Positions 1 to 12,577 are shown, counted from the stretch's first letter. The stretch is 46,942 nucleotides of DNA from Chromera velia (GCA_018398765.1 JAHBMJ010003446.1:42983-89924); one strand, 5' to 3'. Notes: generated from the letters alone by a model not told the origin. Numbers and translations are program-made.

Positions 1-2
<2 letters not shown>

Positions 3-50
<48 letters not shown>

Positions 51-82
51 TGTGAGTGAGTGAGTGAGTGAGTGAGTGAGTG
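3..82. repeat. Compound microsatellite (CT)n(GT)n(GAGT)n inside a ferroportin intron
   Basis: A CT run at about 3-33, a GT run at about 34-52 and a GAGT/TGAG run at about 53-82 end 11 bases before the acceptor at 92-93. The pyrimidine-rich CT part could serve as a polypyrimidine tract for the exon at 94. Confidence 0.9.
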
Positions 83-93
83 TATGCATGCAG

Positions 94-775
94 GTGAACG
101 CGCGCATCCAGAGAGTGGAGCTGATCAACGAATTATTCGGCCCTGTGCTTGGAGGTGTGGTCTTGACTTACTGCGGCACTCGGACTTCCGTGATCCTTGT
201 CGCCCTCGTGAACGTGGCCTCATTCGGTCTGGAGCTTGTCATCTTGAGACATCTATACTTCAGGTCAGGGGAGGAGCTAGGGGCCAGTACAAACTGTGCG
301 TTTCTTTCTGGCAGACAATGACAGGCGTGCAAAAAGAATCCACGCAAACAGAGAAAGAAGGAAGGTTGTCCGACAAGATGAGTGATTACTTTGGGGAGAA
401 AGAGTCAGCCGAGATGCCTGATTGAGTTCTTGGTTTGGTTTCTTGCACCTCTCTCCTTACACGCGAGTTGCTATTGCCGCCTTCATGCAGACGAAAGAAG
501 GTCAAGGAAAGGATAGGGCAACGAAAAGAATGAAAACACCAACCGACGCAAAAGACTCTTTCGGACAGCAAGCAGAGAGAAAACGGATGGAGAAAAGGCA
601 CATACATACACGTACACAGACACGCTGTCTCTCTCTCTCTCTCTCTCTCTCTCTTTGTTTCTTTCTTATACGCCCTTACTTGGAGAGGGAGGTCTCTCAC
701 AAGCCCCCTGCTCCCACCGCTTCGTGTGTGTATGTGTGTGTGCGTGCGTGCGTGCGTGTGTGCGTGGTGCGTGCG

Positions 776-821
<46 letters not shown>

Positions 822-2396
822 CAGTTACCACGAGGTTCTGTATCGAGATGGCCTCGACCTCGGTTCCCCTGCCACCAACTCCGCCCGTCTCTCTGCCAGT
901 CTCGGCCTGTACCGTGGCCAGAGCAACGCCGAGGCAGCTCTCAACGACCGCAACGGAGACGCAGGCACAGCCCCGACCTCGGTAGCTGGAGGTGGGGCAA
1001 GTGAAGAGAAAGAGAGGGAGAAAGAGGCTACGAAGAATTTCAAGGAAGGTGAAAAGGAAGTACAGGAAGAAGCGGAGAAAGAGGAAGTCCAAGTGTGGCC
1101 TGAGGCGTCGGGAAGCTATGCCGAGACAGCCACCTTGGAAGAATCTGGTGTGGGGTCTGCAAAAGCGAAATCGAAACCAAAAGTACAGGTCGGAACTGTT
1201 GATTTGGAAAGTCAGGCAGAGGAGAGTGGGGGGCTTAGAAGCCCCCTACTAGGTGTCCGTTCATCAGAGGGGGGGGATCGGATAGGCAACGGGGACCCTG
1301 AGCCTCCCCCTTTGAGTGGGCCTGCGCAGAGGAGCGGGGACGGGGGAATCGGACTCCAAAAATGGAGCAGAAGATGGCGGAAAGCGTACACTGTCTTTGT
1401 GCGGCATAGAGTCGCTCCAATGGTGTTCGCGATTGCTTTTTTGTACTTTAATGTGATGTCCCCGGCAGGTGGGATGTTTACAGTATTTTTGAAGTCTTTG
1501 GGGGTGAATGAGACCGTCATTGCGGGAGTGCGGGCATCCGGTGCAGTTTTTGGTCTGTTGGGCACGTTGGTGTTTCCCCATATCTCACACAGATTTGGGT
1601 GTGCACGTGCATCTCTGTACTGTCTTCTTCTCCTGTGCGTTTGCCTGAGCGTTGCGTTGGTGTTGTTGGAGACGACGTTGCACCCCGCTCTGACGGGTGG
1701 GGAAGGCGCTGTGCCTATCGGGTGGCTTTTGACGTTCCTCGGCTGCGTGGTGATCTCCCGCGGGGGACTCTACGCGTTTGACGTCGGGGAAAGCCAGACG
1801 GTGCAAAGCGTTGTGGAAGCCAAATACAGAGGCGAGGTCAGTCGGTCTGTCCGTCTGCCTGAGGAGAAGAAAGAATTTTCCTGGTTTTGTGAGTGTGACC
1901 TTCCTCTTGATATTGCCTCCAAGTGCCTATGTCTTTCTGCCTGCGAGTACTTTCTGCTCAGCTTGCACTCAACCAGTCATGCAGTCCTTCCAAGCTAGAT
2001 CGATGAATCGATACTTGCATCGCCCTCATAGGACTTTTTCTTTGTGTTGCATCCCTGTGTCTACTTTTTGTTTTGTGCTTGTACGTTGGTTTGCAGGTAA
2101 GCAGCTGCGAGGGTTCTCTGATCTCTGGGATGACTCTGGTCTCGTTCGTTGCCTGTAGCTTCTTCAGCACTCGGGAACAATTCCCTGTCCTGTGCGGTAT
2201 CACAGTCACAGCCTGTTTGCTGTCCCTCTTTTTGGTCTCCGGGTTTGTTTCCAGAGAGGGGGACCGCGTGCAGCAGCAGCAACAAGAGGAACAGCAAGAA
2301 GAGCCTGTTGCGAGGAGAATTGACCCTGCCTCAGCAAGGGTTTCAGAAGAGACAGGAGGGGATGCCGGAGGATGCTGTTCGGGATGCTGTTCATAG
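94..2396 (+). CDS. Ferroportin-type iron exporter, 3' three exons (5' truncated by window)
   Basis: Inferred exons are 94-263, 825-1836 and 2097-2396 (stop TAG 2394-2396), giving 493 codons in one frame across both junctions. By family, ferroportin (SLC40/IREG) exports Fe2+ across a membrane. Exon 1 encodes a membrane segment starting NARIQRVELINELFGPVLGG, which matches the ferroportin region with the RRID...L..P motif. Exon 2 begins with a loop of about 175 residues, very acidic and rich in E, K and G. Helices follow: FAIAFLYFNVM, the segment GVRASGAVFGLLGTLVFPHI, and VISRGGLYAFDVGESQTVQ, which resembles the family's A.R.GLW.FDL..TQ. Exon 3 continues EAKYRGEVSSCEGSL, corresponding to the conserved RG...G.QNS, then two more helices. 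Two oddities are a polyglutamine run after the last helix and a Cys-rich C-terminus ending GGCCSGCCS. Donors are GTCAGG and GTCAGT. The start codon lies upstream of the window. Confidence 0.85.
627..820. repeat. CT (627-654) and GT (724-818) microsatellites in ferroportin intron
   Basis: The 264-824 intron holds a CT repeat and a long interrupted GT/GTGC repeat that runs to within a few bases of the acceptor AG at 823-824. Long open frames reading through them (VCVCVC on one strand, THTHTH on the other) are artefacts. Confidence 0.9.
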
Positions 2397-3133
2397 GGAC
2401 TTCCCAAATATGTTGTCGCTGAACGTACCGCTTGCATGACATTGCATCTGTGTGACTGAGCTGCACGCATGATGGACGAGGACTTGATCCGCTTACAGCT
2501 TTGCTAACGCTTGAATAGACGCGCGATGCCGTGTAGTCTACGATGTAGAGACCACCCGACCTTGTCGCTATAGCCCAGCGGCTCTTTTGACATAACTTTC
2601 AATACCACTTTCAGCCTAGTTTTCAGCATTGAATCAGTAATTTAAAGCCAATTTTAAGAATTTAGTGGAGAATTTCTGAGTTAATGAGGAATAATTAAAA
2701 AGAGCACGACAAGTATGATTGTATTTGTATTCAAATTTAGATTCAAATTTAAGTTATCAGATGAATTCAAATAAATTCAAATAAATAGTTTGGTATATTT
2801 TGGATTGGTTTGACATGTAGATTGATTTGACAGTTATAATTTCCGCTAGAATTTCCGCCTACAAACTGAATTAAGTTTAACATAAGCGACATAATCGATC
2901 GAATTTTGCCTATAGACTCGAATAGAATCGACCTAAATGCTAGCCTAAATGTTAGGCTCGGATTCAATATATATTATATTTTAGACAAAACGCTAATATA
3001 ATATAATGTAATACAAACTAAACGTTATATAGGAAGATGAAGATTGGATTGAAGGAGATGGGTTAGAAAATGAAGATCTGGCTTACAAAATTTAATGATG
3101 ATCGATGCGTCTCTTTGGTTGATGAGGTGGTTT
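2397..3133. other. Gene-free AT-rich spacer
   Basis: The downstream flank of the ferroportin gene. It has AT-rich stretches with repeated ATTCAAAT-type words (2730-2790) and no frame with a protein-like composition. I see no RNA gene or transposon end before the hAT-like element. Confidence 0.5.
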
Positions 3134-3141
3134 TTGAAAAA

Positions 3142-5370
3142 TAGGGCTTGGAAAAGGTGCACCTCAGAAAAGGTACAAACCAGACAGTTGCACCAGATGC
3201 ACCTGTTTTGCACCAGATACACCTGATACACGTGTTTTGCACCTGATTGAATGAATTAGGTGAAAAGTGTCAGGTCATGGCCATGCAACGCGTCACGGCC
3301 CCGCCCCTGCGGCTCCTCGCGGCCCCAAACGCACACGTGCATGTTGCCGGGCCGCGGTGTACAGAACAAATATCTGATCAACCGATTTTTGAGATGAATT
3401 ATTAATAAAATCGGCTGCAGGGCTCACTGCATGAATCCATGCACATTCGACAACGCATGCGCTGTATGAAATCAAGTCTAGCTAGCATGTAAGAACCTCT
3501 TCTTTTTGCAGCATGAGAACTGTTTTATGGGCTGCCCTATGTAACAGAAACGACTGCATGTGCATGCATAGCAGCGACGAGCACATGAAGGTAAAAGGAT
3601 CAGAACAAGAGGTTTGACAAGATTCTGAAGCTGCGCAAGCAGACTGAGTCCGTTTGCATAACAATAACATAATGCTAAACGGTTTGCCAGGAGGAAAACA
3701 GTTTTGTCGACCTTTAGCAATCAAGGATGAATGCCAACACAGTGCTGTACGGAGATTCTTTTTTATATTAATATGAAGAAGAGAAGCAGAAACGGCACAC
3801 ATATGGGAACACGCATACATAAAGGTATGGACGTCCCAGTAAAAACTTTTGAAACCTGGTGCCGGGCGCTCTTTACGATTGGCGGGCTCGATCTATTTTG
3901 GTCAGTAAGAGTGCAATTGGTTTGATCATTCAATTTGCTGCTTTACGTCAGAGAGTGGAACCATTTGTCACTTAATTCCGTCTGCTGATGGCTCGTCAAG
4001 TTTACATGCTTACATACAGATTTATATCTGACTTTCTGTCATACCATAGCTTCTTGTTGCGTTTGGTACTTTCAGAAGGTTTGAAGACCGTCTGTATAGG
4101 GAAGTGCAGCTTTTGTAGGGGCGTTCACCCCTTCGTTCGCGAGTCGTCAGCTATACCGGTCCTGTATATCGGTCACTGCAGTTAATCACTTCTCAATTTC
4201 ACAAACCGGGGCCCTGTCCAGATAGACGGCTTCACACAAATGTCAGCAAACAAAAAAAAAGTTGTTCAAGAACAGAGAGAGCCTTCTTTTGGATCTGAAG
4301 ACGAAGAAAATACTTGTACCAGCTGCGTAGATCCTTGCAGGTTGCTCAGGAGGGTATGGGAAGACATGCTAGTCTGGACGAACATCATGAATTAAGCCAG
4401 GTCAGTCAGAAGAAGAGGGTCTGGGGTTAGGAATCGCCCCTGTCCGACTCTGTCCATGTTTCTCTCATTCTTCAAAGCCAAACTTAAATCAAAAGCCAAA
4501 GCCTCCCCTCTACCCCAACTAGTCCGCATCAAACTCGAGGAGTTTCTAGGGAAGAAAGACGTTATACTGAGGTCGACTTTCAAGTCGGACTTCGAGTGAG
4601 AGAAAGTCTGTAAGGAGCCTGCTCTCTCCCCTTCTTTCTCCTCTTCTTCTTTCTCTCTTTCCTCTTTTTTGTCTAGTTTTTGTCCTCCGTTGTCGTTTTG
4701 GAGAGGGAGGTGAGTGAAGAAGAGAGCTAGGATATGACGGGGCTGGGCTCTGAGCCTCTGAGATCAGGCCCTCGCTTGCCCTTGCTCAGAGACAAAATCT
4801 AAAAAAACCTTCCTTTGTTTCATTCTTTCTGCTTTTTCTTTTTTATGAAAACGTACCATTTGTGGTTGTTTTCTTCAGGAGTTTGCTCCAAAGGGGCATG
4901 CATGTACAGTTTGAAGGATTTATGGATCGTATAAGCTAAGACATAACTGGACTACGGTGCAGCATGCAAACGGTGCCAAACATATTCAAATGCTATAGAT
5001 CATACATACAAAGCATTGGACAGGTGATAAATGAAAAAAAAAGACCGAAGTCATGAGATAGTCAGAGACATATAGTCTTTAATTGCAAGAAAAAAAAAAA
5101 TTTCTTTTCGTCTTTTTACTGATATTTTTAGTGACATTTTAGGTTATTTTATACAATAAAAGTTTGTGTAGCTAACCTATATCATAAAAAGCTTTTAGGC
5201 TTTGAATGAGGCGCCTTTTGGCCGCTAGAAACACTAAAAATCAACCGTAAAAACCTAGTTGTCATATGGTAAACGATGCACCTTATTTTACACTTGTTTT
5301 GCACCTGATTTAAGGTGCAAACTTGTTTTTGTACCAGCACCAGCACCTTATGCACCTTTTCTCAGCCTTA
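3142..5370. mobile_element. hAT-like DNA transposon with about 50-bp imperfect terminal inverted repeats
   Basis: The left end TAGGGCTTGGAAAAGGTGCA matches the reverse complement of the right end TAAGGCTGAGAAAAGGTGCA. Similarity continues inward through GGTACAAA and TTGCACC for about 50 bases. The flanking octamers TTGAAAAA (3134-3141) and TTGAAAAG (5371-5378) form a 7/8 target-site duplication, as expected for the hAT superfamily. No transposase is visible. The longest plausible frames (3731-3925, 3988-4185, about 4450-4600) match nothing I recognise, so it is probably non-autonomous or heavily decayed. Confidence 0.65.
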
Positions 5371-5378
5371 TTGAAAAG

Positions 5379-5540
5379 GATTCTAAAGGATTCAGAAGGA
5401 GGTAGAAGGAGGTTGCTCTGTCCAGACTCTGCATGGCAAAGGTAGTTGAATTAAGAGAGAAAGAAAAACAAATACAGATAAATTTATCATACAGATATTA
5501 TATCATATTATATTATATTTATATTATTATATTAGGGAAA

Positions 5541-5590
<50 letters not shown>

Positions 5591-5865
5591 TCTAAGCCTA
5601 GCCTAAATGACTTGTAAATATTTAGGTAAATCTCAATTAAACTTAGTAGAACTATTAGTATCTAACAGAAAGTCTAGCAGAAAGTGATAGTAAGACATAG
5701 CAGAACGACATTTAGTGCTGAAGTGAATAGTGGAAGTGAATTGAATTGAAGCAGTTAAAGCGTTGTTAAAGCAGATGAATTTCCCTGGGTGAACATACCA
5801 CCTGGGCTCTGATGGAGTCTGACCAACTGCCTAGCCAACTGCATAACATCATATTATTACTATTT
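5379..5865. repeat. Spacer with CT/AT microsatellite (5541-5586)
   Basis: AT-rich spacer with a (CT)10 run followed by an (AT)n run. No gene is seen. It ends at the 5-bp target duplication of the first LTR retrotransposon. Confidence 0.6.
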
Positions 5866-5870
5866 AGTGC
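5866..5870 (+). repeat. Target-site duplication AGTGC, left
   Basis: An exact 5-bp match to 13184-13188, immediately outside the LTRs of element 1. Confidence 0.85.
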
Positions 5871-6453
5871 CGAGATGTTTGCTTGACTATAAGAACGAAT
5901 ATCTAGCTACACACGAAGGCAGAAATAAAAACTCACGATGAAATCGATCTGTAGGTCCTTATTCCAGAGAAAGTCGTTACAGAGTGGCAAGCAGAGAGCC
6001 ACTCCCAGAGGAAAAACGTTCAATTCTAGCAATCGATCGAGATGAAATAATGAGAAATTTTATGAGTCAAAATGCATGCGAGAGGAGACGCCTGACGGAG
6101 TCCCTGCGTACGAGAACCCCGGAAAGCCCCAAACGAGAAGTGAAAGAGTTCCAGAGATGGCAATCACTTGCATAAACAATCGGGATTCAGCGTGCGTCAC
6201 TCAACATGCAATCACTGACAGGAGAGGCGAGCCAGGATCAGTCAAAGAGAGAGAAGCGCATGGAAAGATGAATATCATGTATGAAGCGAGCCGAAACAAT
6301 GATGGCGCGCGCAGTTTCTAAGGATCCGGATGGGGACTTACACGCTTTAAAAATTAATTCGCTCGGCATGCGCCCCTTACTAAACGGAAAGAGAGAAAAG
6401 AAGTGCGCATCGACAAGCAAAGAACAGGAGCAGCATGCTTCTGGAACATTACG
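5871..6453 (-). repeat. 3' LTR of element 1 (583 bp)
   Basis: Aligns end to end with 12598-13183. On the coding strand it begins CGTAATGTTCC and ends GCAAACATCTCG. The terminal heptamers form an imperfect inverted repeat (CGTAATG/CATCTCG). Differences from the other LTR are mainly transitions with a few transversions and short indels. The open frame 5984-6175 inside it is incidental: it recurs in the other LTR because the LTR is duplicated. Confidence 0.93.
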
Positions 6454-6470
6454 TGGCTTCTTCTTTCTAC
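6454..6470 (-). other. Polypurine tract of element 1
   Basis: On the coding strand GAAAGAAGAAG lies a few bases before the 3' LTR (TAGAAAGAAGAAGCCA then the LTR). This is the expected plus-strand primer for reverse transcription. Confidence 0.7.
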
Positions 6471-6509
6471 AGCGGTAGCTGACAAAACCGGGAAACAAAC
6501 AAAACGCTC

Positions 6510-9500
6510 TCATGCGGTCGGCTCCTCCCCATCCCCCCTTCTTTCCTTCTCCATCGTCGGGCGGTCACGCAGAGCAAGAGGAGGAAGAGAAGACACAATC
6601 TCGCTCCCAAACACTGGAGAAAGAGAGGGAGAGGGACTCATGAGACGAGTCAGAGCGCCAAGGTCGAGCCCCTTCGTGAGGAGGTCAGAGAGGTTGGAAT
6701 CGGTGGGGATCTTGAAGATATCAATCCTATGTTGCTCAAGCAAGTCAGTGGCGGCCTGGAGGGGAACGACACAAGCCTTGTCCTGCATCTCCTGGATAAT
6801 GGGGAGGAGGGCACGCTCGGCAGAAGAAGAGGCGCCAGACAACAGCAGAGACAAAACGTTCGCTGCATCGCAGCCAATTCCGACACGGATGTTGGAGTAG
6901 AAGAGGGCGGTGCAGTTCGTAAAATGCAGCGCGGCGTCGATGTCTTCTTCCAGGGCGAGCACCTCTGCTCTTGTAGTTGATCTTGCTACGCAGGACTGCC
7001 TCTTGCTTTTCCAAATGAGAGGTGAGTTGTTGATAAAAACAACCCAGCCCGTCTAAGGATGTGGGGAGGCGGCGTTGCCAAACGATGAGTCCCCATGCTC
7101 GATGGCAGTCAGCTTAGTCGGATCGGAGGAAGGACGGACGTGGATCCCAAGAGATGGGTATGAACGGAGGTAGCGCACCATTTGGAGGAGAAGACGAAGA
7201 GCCCTCTCGGTTGGAGACGCCAGAAAACGTGATAGGTACGAGTGCGCGAGAGCGACATCTGGCTGTGTGCAGCTCGTCACATAGCCTACCTGCCTGAGCA
7301 GGGTTCGGAAGACCTTCACACCTGCGGCAGACAGCAGAGGAGAGGTGTCGTCCTCATACGTAGACCCGACAGGGAGAGGCTTGTCTACACGTCGGTCAGA
7401 GCCGGCCAGATCAGGAGGGAGGACAAGGGAGGCGACGTAGTCATGTTGGTGGCAGAACACGCCGGTGGTGGAGACGTCGAACTGTACACCAACAAAACGA
7501 CCCTCCGAGAGATTGGTGTAATCGCCGCACGTCATGATGTCCTTGAGGGGGTCGATGGTAGCTGCCGCATCCTTCCCGATGCCCAGAATGAGCAGGTTGT
7601 CACAGTAGGTGGCCAGAAGAGCACGAAGCTCACCATCGGCACTACACAACACCCACATGCCCGGAAAGAGCGTTGGCTCCCATCCAAAGGAGCGGAGGAC
7701 GGAGGTAAGAAAATTCTCGAAGACCTTGCCTGCGTCGAGCAAGCTGTAGACGGCCTTGCGGAGGACCCAGAGAAACTGCCCATGGTCTGAGTGGTCAGAA
7801 GGGGGGATAGCAGCGAGGGGGGGGTGATCAGGAGGCAACGGGGCTTGTAGGTATGCCTGCACGACATCGGCCTTCTGAAAGGAAAGGTCGATGCCTTGAT
7901 GCTTGCAAGCGTCCAACGCAATCTGCAGGACAATGCGCACAGCTTCGGGAGGGCAGAGTTGGGTGGCGACGCTCAAACCCTCCCGAGGGACCTGCTTGCC
8001 GTTGATGACGGTGCGCGTCTTGAACTTGTGCGTGCCGTCGTCCTGAAGCTTCTCGGTGTGCACACGGAGGAGAGGGACGCGAGGAACGTTCCTCGGAACC
8101 TCAGAGATCAGAGTCCTGATGTAGACCTCCCGATCGATCCATCCCTGATCCTCCTTCTGGTCTGCGAAACAGACAAGCTGACGGGAAGCAGAACACAGAT
8201 GTTTCAAACTCACTGGTCGGTGCGTGGTTGCAGCACACACCGACAAATCAATAGAAGCAAGAAAAGCAACAGCAGATACGACAGAAGGGTCAGACAAACG
8301 AATACCTAGATACTCATAGAAATGATACCCATCCGAGCCAGAGGCAAAATGAGAGCAGAGAGAAGGGGGAAGACGAGACCCGCGATTGCCTCGCGAACGC
8401 TCCATCTTGAAGCCTGCTGCCGCGATCTGACCGTGCGACAGTTCAACAATCTCTGCCGCATGCTTGGAAGCGCGCTTATCATACGAGACATACCCCTCTC
8501 CCGAGGAATAGTAGCCCGGTGCCCACTGCCTGCGGGACAGAGCACATCGCTGGTGGGAACCCCATGCATGGACCTCATACCGGACATCACCCTCTGCTAC
8601 TCCATCACTCGGTAGAACACCAAGGGTTTCTCCTACCCACAGGAGTGAATGCTCGGGGGAACGACCAATCACCATCGTGCCTAGCTACAGTAGGACAGGT
8701 GTGACGGGGAAAGGAGAGGCGAGAGGGGGAGTTGCTGGCGGGGCAGACTTGAGGATCGGCTGCTGAGTGGGCTGTGAGGACAGAGACGGGTCCGTTGCAT
8801 GGACAGCAGGCAAGTCAGCAGGGGGCAAAGGGGTAGGGGTCGTCACGGTGTTGGGGGGGGACTCAGTCATTGGATCGGGACCAAAGAGGGGGACAAAGGC
8901 TGCTGCCTCCTGTTCCTAAAGTAGAGTCAGAGCAGCATCAGCGGAAGAAGGAAGCGAGGCGGAATCTCTCCATCCTGTGCGTTTGGCCAGAGTAGCACTT
9001 TGGGGATTGGGTTGTATGCGTATGATGCCAGATGGGACAGGGCGGACGGCTAGACGGAGCTGATAAGGCGATGCGGTGGTCCGTTGGGGGCGGAGGGACT
9101 CATCGGTGGCTACGATTTCGTAGAAGTGTTCGTTCTCAACGGAGACAACATGATAGGGGGCCTAAACGGGGCTACACTTGTGACCTTGACCTGATCGACC
9201 CCCCCCTCCAGAGGCGCCCCGGTTGTACATAACAATGTCTCCCACACAATAAGTCCACAAAGCAGACGGGCGGGGAGGGCAGGCAGAGGGGAAAGAACGG
9301 TGAACACAAGACAGCGAACCAGGGAGGGCAGCGGCGGTGTGACGAGAACCTCCCCTCTGTACTGACATTCGGTTGTTCAAACGTCGAATCGCCTTATCGT
9401 GGATCTCAGGCCATGAGCTGCCAGGGAGCTGACGCTCAAGGAGGAGAGAGCGGACAGAGGCAAGCACGTCTCTCTGCCATCGTTCGGATAAGGAGTTGCC

Positions 9501-9790
9501 GTCCTTATAGCCGGAGGGCGCGAATAAGAGACGGAAGCCCCGACGCTTGGAGAGCTCAATGAGGGGGGCGTTTGCAAACTCAGACCCCTGGTCGCATCAG
9601 ATCTCCTCTGGGACCCTAAAACGAGGAAACCATACGTTTTCAAGGAAAGTGACAGTCTCGTGGCTGTTGGGATGAGCAGCAAAGCGAGGGGCAAAGCCAT
9701 AAGGGAGGAAATCCTCCAGCACCGTGAGTTGATAAGTCGGACCGCAATCAGATGGCCCCAAATATAGGGCTGTCGAGGTGTAGCCTCGCC
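6510..9790 (-). pseudogene. Element 1 integrase core, Copia reverse transcriptase and RNase H, broken
   Basis: From about 9780 a single second frame runs to 6510 with stops TGA 9597, TAG 9162, TAG 8916, TAG 8685 and TAG 7053 and no further shift. Integrase: after ...RVPEEI, a TGA sits where Arg is expected before CDQGSEFAN, which carries the second catalytic Asp. Reverse transcriptase (about 8100-7200): KADVVQAYLQAPL, VLRKAVYSLLDAGKVF, and YCDNLLILG where the family has Y-x-D-D, so the second catalytic Asp is Asn. RNase H: WKSKRQSCVARSTTRAE and the C-terminal DSNLSDLLTKGL signature, where Copia RNase H ends. The product cannot be active as read. Confidence 0.85.
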
Positions 9791-12489
9791 CCCACATATG
9801 CCCCCTTGGTGAAGGAGACACCGGGGATGGAGAAACTAACCGGGCCCTTCACCTGCGGACACTCAGGGCAAGAAGAGAGAACACGAGCGACACACGCTCG
9901 AATGGTAGTGAGCGGGAGTTCGAAAGAGAAATGAAAGAGGAGTTGAGCCATCACTTCTTTCACGCCCGCATGCACACACTCGCAATGAACCCCGCGAACC
10001 AAATCCCAAAAATCAGAAGCAGTAAAAATCTTGATTGTGCCTGTCTGTTTGAGTTAAATCGTAAACGTGAGTTGAGAAAACTCGAACTCAGAGAGAGAAG
10101 GTTCAGATTCATCGACAGAGAGAGATTCAGAGGGGAGAGAATCGCGGTCGTCAGAAAAAGAAACAGAAAGAGAAGGGACATCACCGCCAGTGATTGCTTT
10201 CACAGAATCCTGCGCTGTAGTGGACGCCCCGCCTGCGAGCCCGCCTGGACGTGCTGGCTCCTTCAATCCCTCAACTCCCTCTCCAGAGGGGACAGACGCC
10301 TCCTTCGGAGACACAAACATGCACACGCCCTCAGGTGTCTTTCCCCCAGACACACAAACACGCACTCCCTCAGGTGCCTCTCCCGTAGACACAGGAACCC
10401 CGACACCCGCAATGCCCTCTGGAGGCGAGTGTAGAGCAGGGGTGGTGGTGGGAGAGGTGGTCGTGCACATAGTAAAAGGAAGAGGACAGAAGGAGGCAGA
10501 GTTATCGATCTCATCCTCCGACTCATTGGGATTATCCTCCAGGGGGGGATACTCGTCGTCGGACTCATCTGAGCCCACTAATGAAGGTGGGGAATCGTCA
10601 TCTTGGACGAGAGGGAGGCCGTAATACTCCTCGAGGTCGATCCATGTCAAGGTGACATCAGGCCCAGAGGGCGATGGGATCACCATGACATTATCTTGGT
10701 AATCCATCTTCACAGAGAGCCGTTGGGCAAGGGCCTTCGAGAAGAGGAAAGGGATCGAAGACTGTGGAAGGATGAGGAAGGTAATGGACTCAAGGCGGTC
10801 ACCGAAGATAACGTTATCGAGCGTAACAGAGTGGGTGGCGTAGACGACGGCTCCGGAAGCCTCAGAGGAGTCGTTGCAACCAGCAGTCCGTACAGGGACT
10901 GGAGTGTCGAGTACCTTCACGGTGTAAGTGATGGAGGCGGAGACCTTTTCGAGGTAGAGCTGACCGACGGCCTCGACAATTGTCCCATCGTCCTTGCCAA
11001 AATGAGGGCCATGTACCAAATCGGGGGAGATGACGGCAGTAGAGGCAAAAAAAACGGTCGCGCAGTGAACGTTGGCGGCTTTTTTGGAGGCACGGAGCTT
11101 GGAGGGACACATGGCATCAAGGTACCCCTGCTTGCCACAACCGCAAACGTAAGCGATCGCTGGGTAAGTAGAGCAATCAGCATGAGGTAAGGCACCGTGA
11201 GCGATGCACTTCACATGCTTCCTCCATGGGTGAGCGACCCCGCAGTAGATGCACTTGGGGTGGTTGGGCTCGGGAGTAGAAGATGACCTGAAAGGAGGTG
11301 CACTCGAGAACCAGATCGTAGCAGAGGGAGTCGGTGTTCCAAGCTGTTGTTCGTAGCGCCGCAGGCAGTCACGAAGGCCCATGAGGATATAATCCTGCAG
11401 GTATGCGAGGACGTACCGATGAGCGCCTCCTTCAGCGGGAAGTGACTCCAGGAGGATGCTGTACTCGAAGGGGATAAAGGGCTCAGACCCAAACACCATC
11501 GCTGGAACGAGTCGACGGAGACGGCCAAAGACTTTGGCTGCTCGGGCAAAGTAGGTGTTGACAGACTCACTGGCAAGAGGATAAAGTGCCTTGACGGCAT
11601 ACCAGCGTTTCCGGACACGGGACTCATACGGACCGAGGTAAAGGCTGTCAAGGGTGTCAAGCAGCCACGAAGGGTCGTAGATCTGGTCAGCCTGCACAGT
11701 GCGAGAACGGAGGACCTCTCACACCCCTGAAGAGACCTTCTGATGGATGATGCCAGATAGGTCTTGGGAGCCGAGTGCATGGGAACCATCCAACGAGCGG
11801 ACTTCATCCACCACCTCGTGGAAGCTTTCTTTCCACAGTTCTACGTCCTCCTGGGGGGTGCCCAAAAAAATCGCCAACTGGTCAATTGCTTTTTTCGCCA
11901 ACTCACTCTGGCAGGTCACAACTTGAACAGAGTGACCGGGGGAAGGAACGGGGAAAGGCTGCCAGGGTGGCTGCTGCTGCGCAGGCGGTACAAGAGGAGA
12001 GGGAGACGGAACGTTCTGCCAGAGAGGCCAATAATGGTGTACGGACTGCGGCACAGGAGTCGCGTACGGGCCTGTAGAAGGGAAGAAGCCTGAGGCAGGA
12101 GGGACAAGAGTCACCTATGGAGGAGCAAATCCAAGAAAACCTGGACTAGGAGTTCCGATGGGGTAGTAGGCGGCCTGGTGCCCCGTTGGCAGGGCCGAGT
12201 GGGGGTACGGAGGAGCGGGAAGAGGTGCAGGGGGACCATCACCTGAGGACGCCTCAGCCACCGGGTGTGGAGGGTCGGACACCGGAGGCATAGGAGGAGG
12301 TGGATCACCCTGCCCAGCCTGACCAGAGGCACCAGAGACATCAGGTGGAGCCACTTCGATGTGCTCCTCGACTCCAACTGCTGGCAGAGTGTGATCTGCT
12401 GCATTAGGAGGAGACAAAGCAGAAGCGAGCTCAGAGCCAGGTGCGGGAGGACCGGACAGAGATCGTTCAATCATTGGAGTTTGCTCCAT
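9748..12489 (-). pseudogene. Element 1 gag-protease and integrase zinc-binding domain, broken
   Basis: One frame runs from ATG 12487-12489 (MEQTPMIERS) to the stop at 9748. It is interrupted by TAG (12115-12117), TGA (11719-11721) and TAA (10054-10056). The N-terminus is Pro-rich. A helical Gag core follows (SWLLDTLDSLYLGPYESRVR and beyond), then a Cys/His region containing CIYCGVAHPWRKHVKC and CGCGKQGYLDAMC (RNA-binding knuckle-like). A candidate protease site reads NDSSEAS, where DSG would be expected; this is uncertain. After the third stop comes an integrase HHCC zinc-binding domain (VHCECVHAG...SCPECP) and the start of the catalytic core (ARLHLD). Here the frame shifts, near 9776. Confidence 0.8.
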
Positions 12490-12577
12490 TGCAGAAGCTA
12501 AGGAGAAGGCAAACGGACAAGAAGAAAGCTGTTCGACCCGGGAAAAGAAAGGAAGCTTTCTCAAAGAATCAGAAGAA

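Noticed and set aside
655-818. Long frames full of Cys-Val or Thr-His across the GT repeats
   Set aside because: They are translations of a GT microsatellite within an intron.
4392-4610. Short basic frame (MFLSFFKAKLKSKAKA...) on the plus strand
   Set aside because: Too short, no splice partner, and it lies inside a hAT-like element.
5984-6175. Small gene with a near-identical copy at 12711-12902
   Set aside because: Both frames lie within the two LTRs of element 1. The duplication is due to the LTRs, not to a gene pair.
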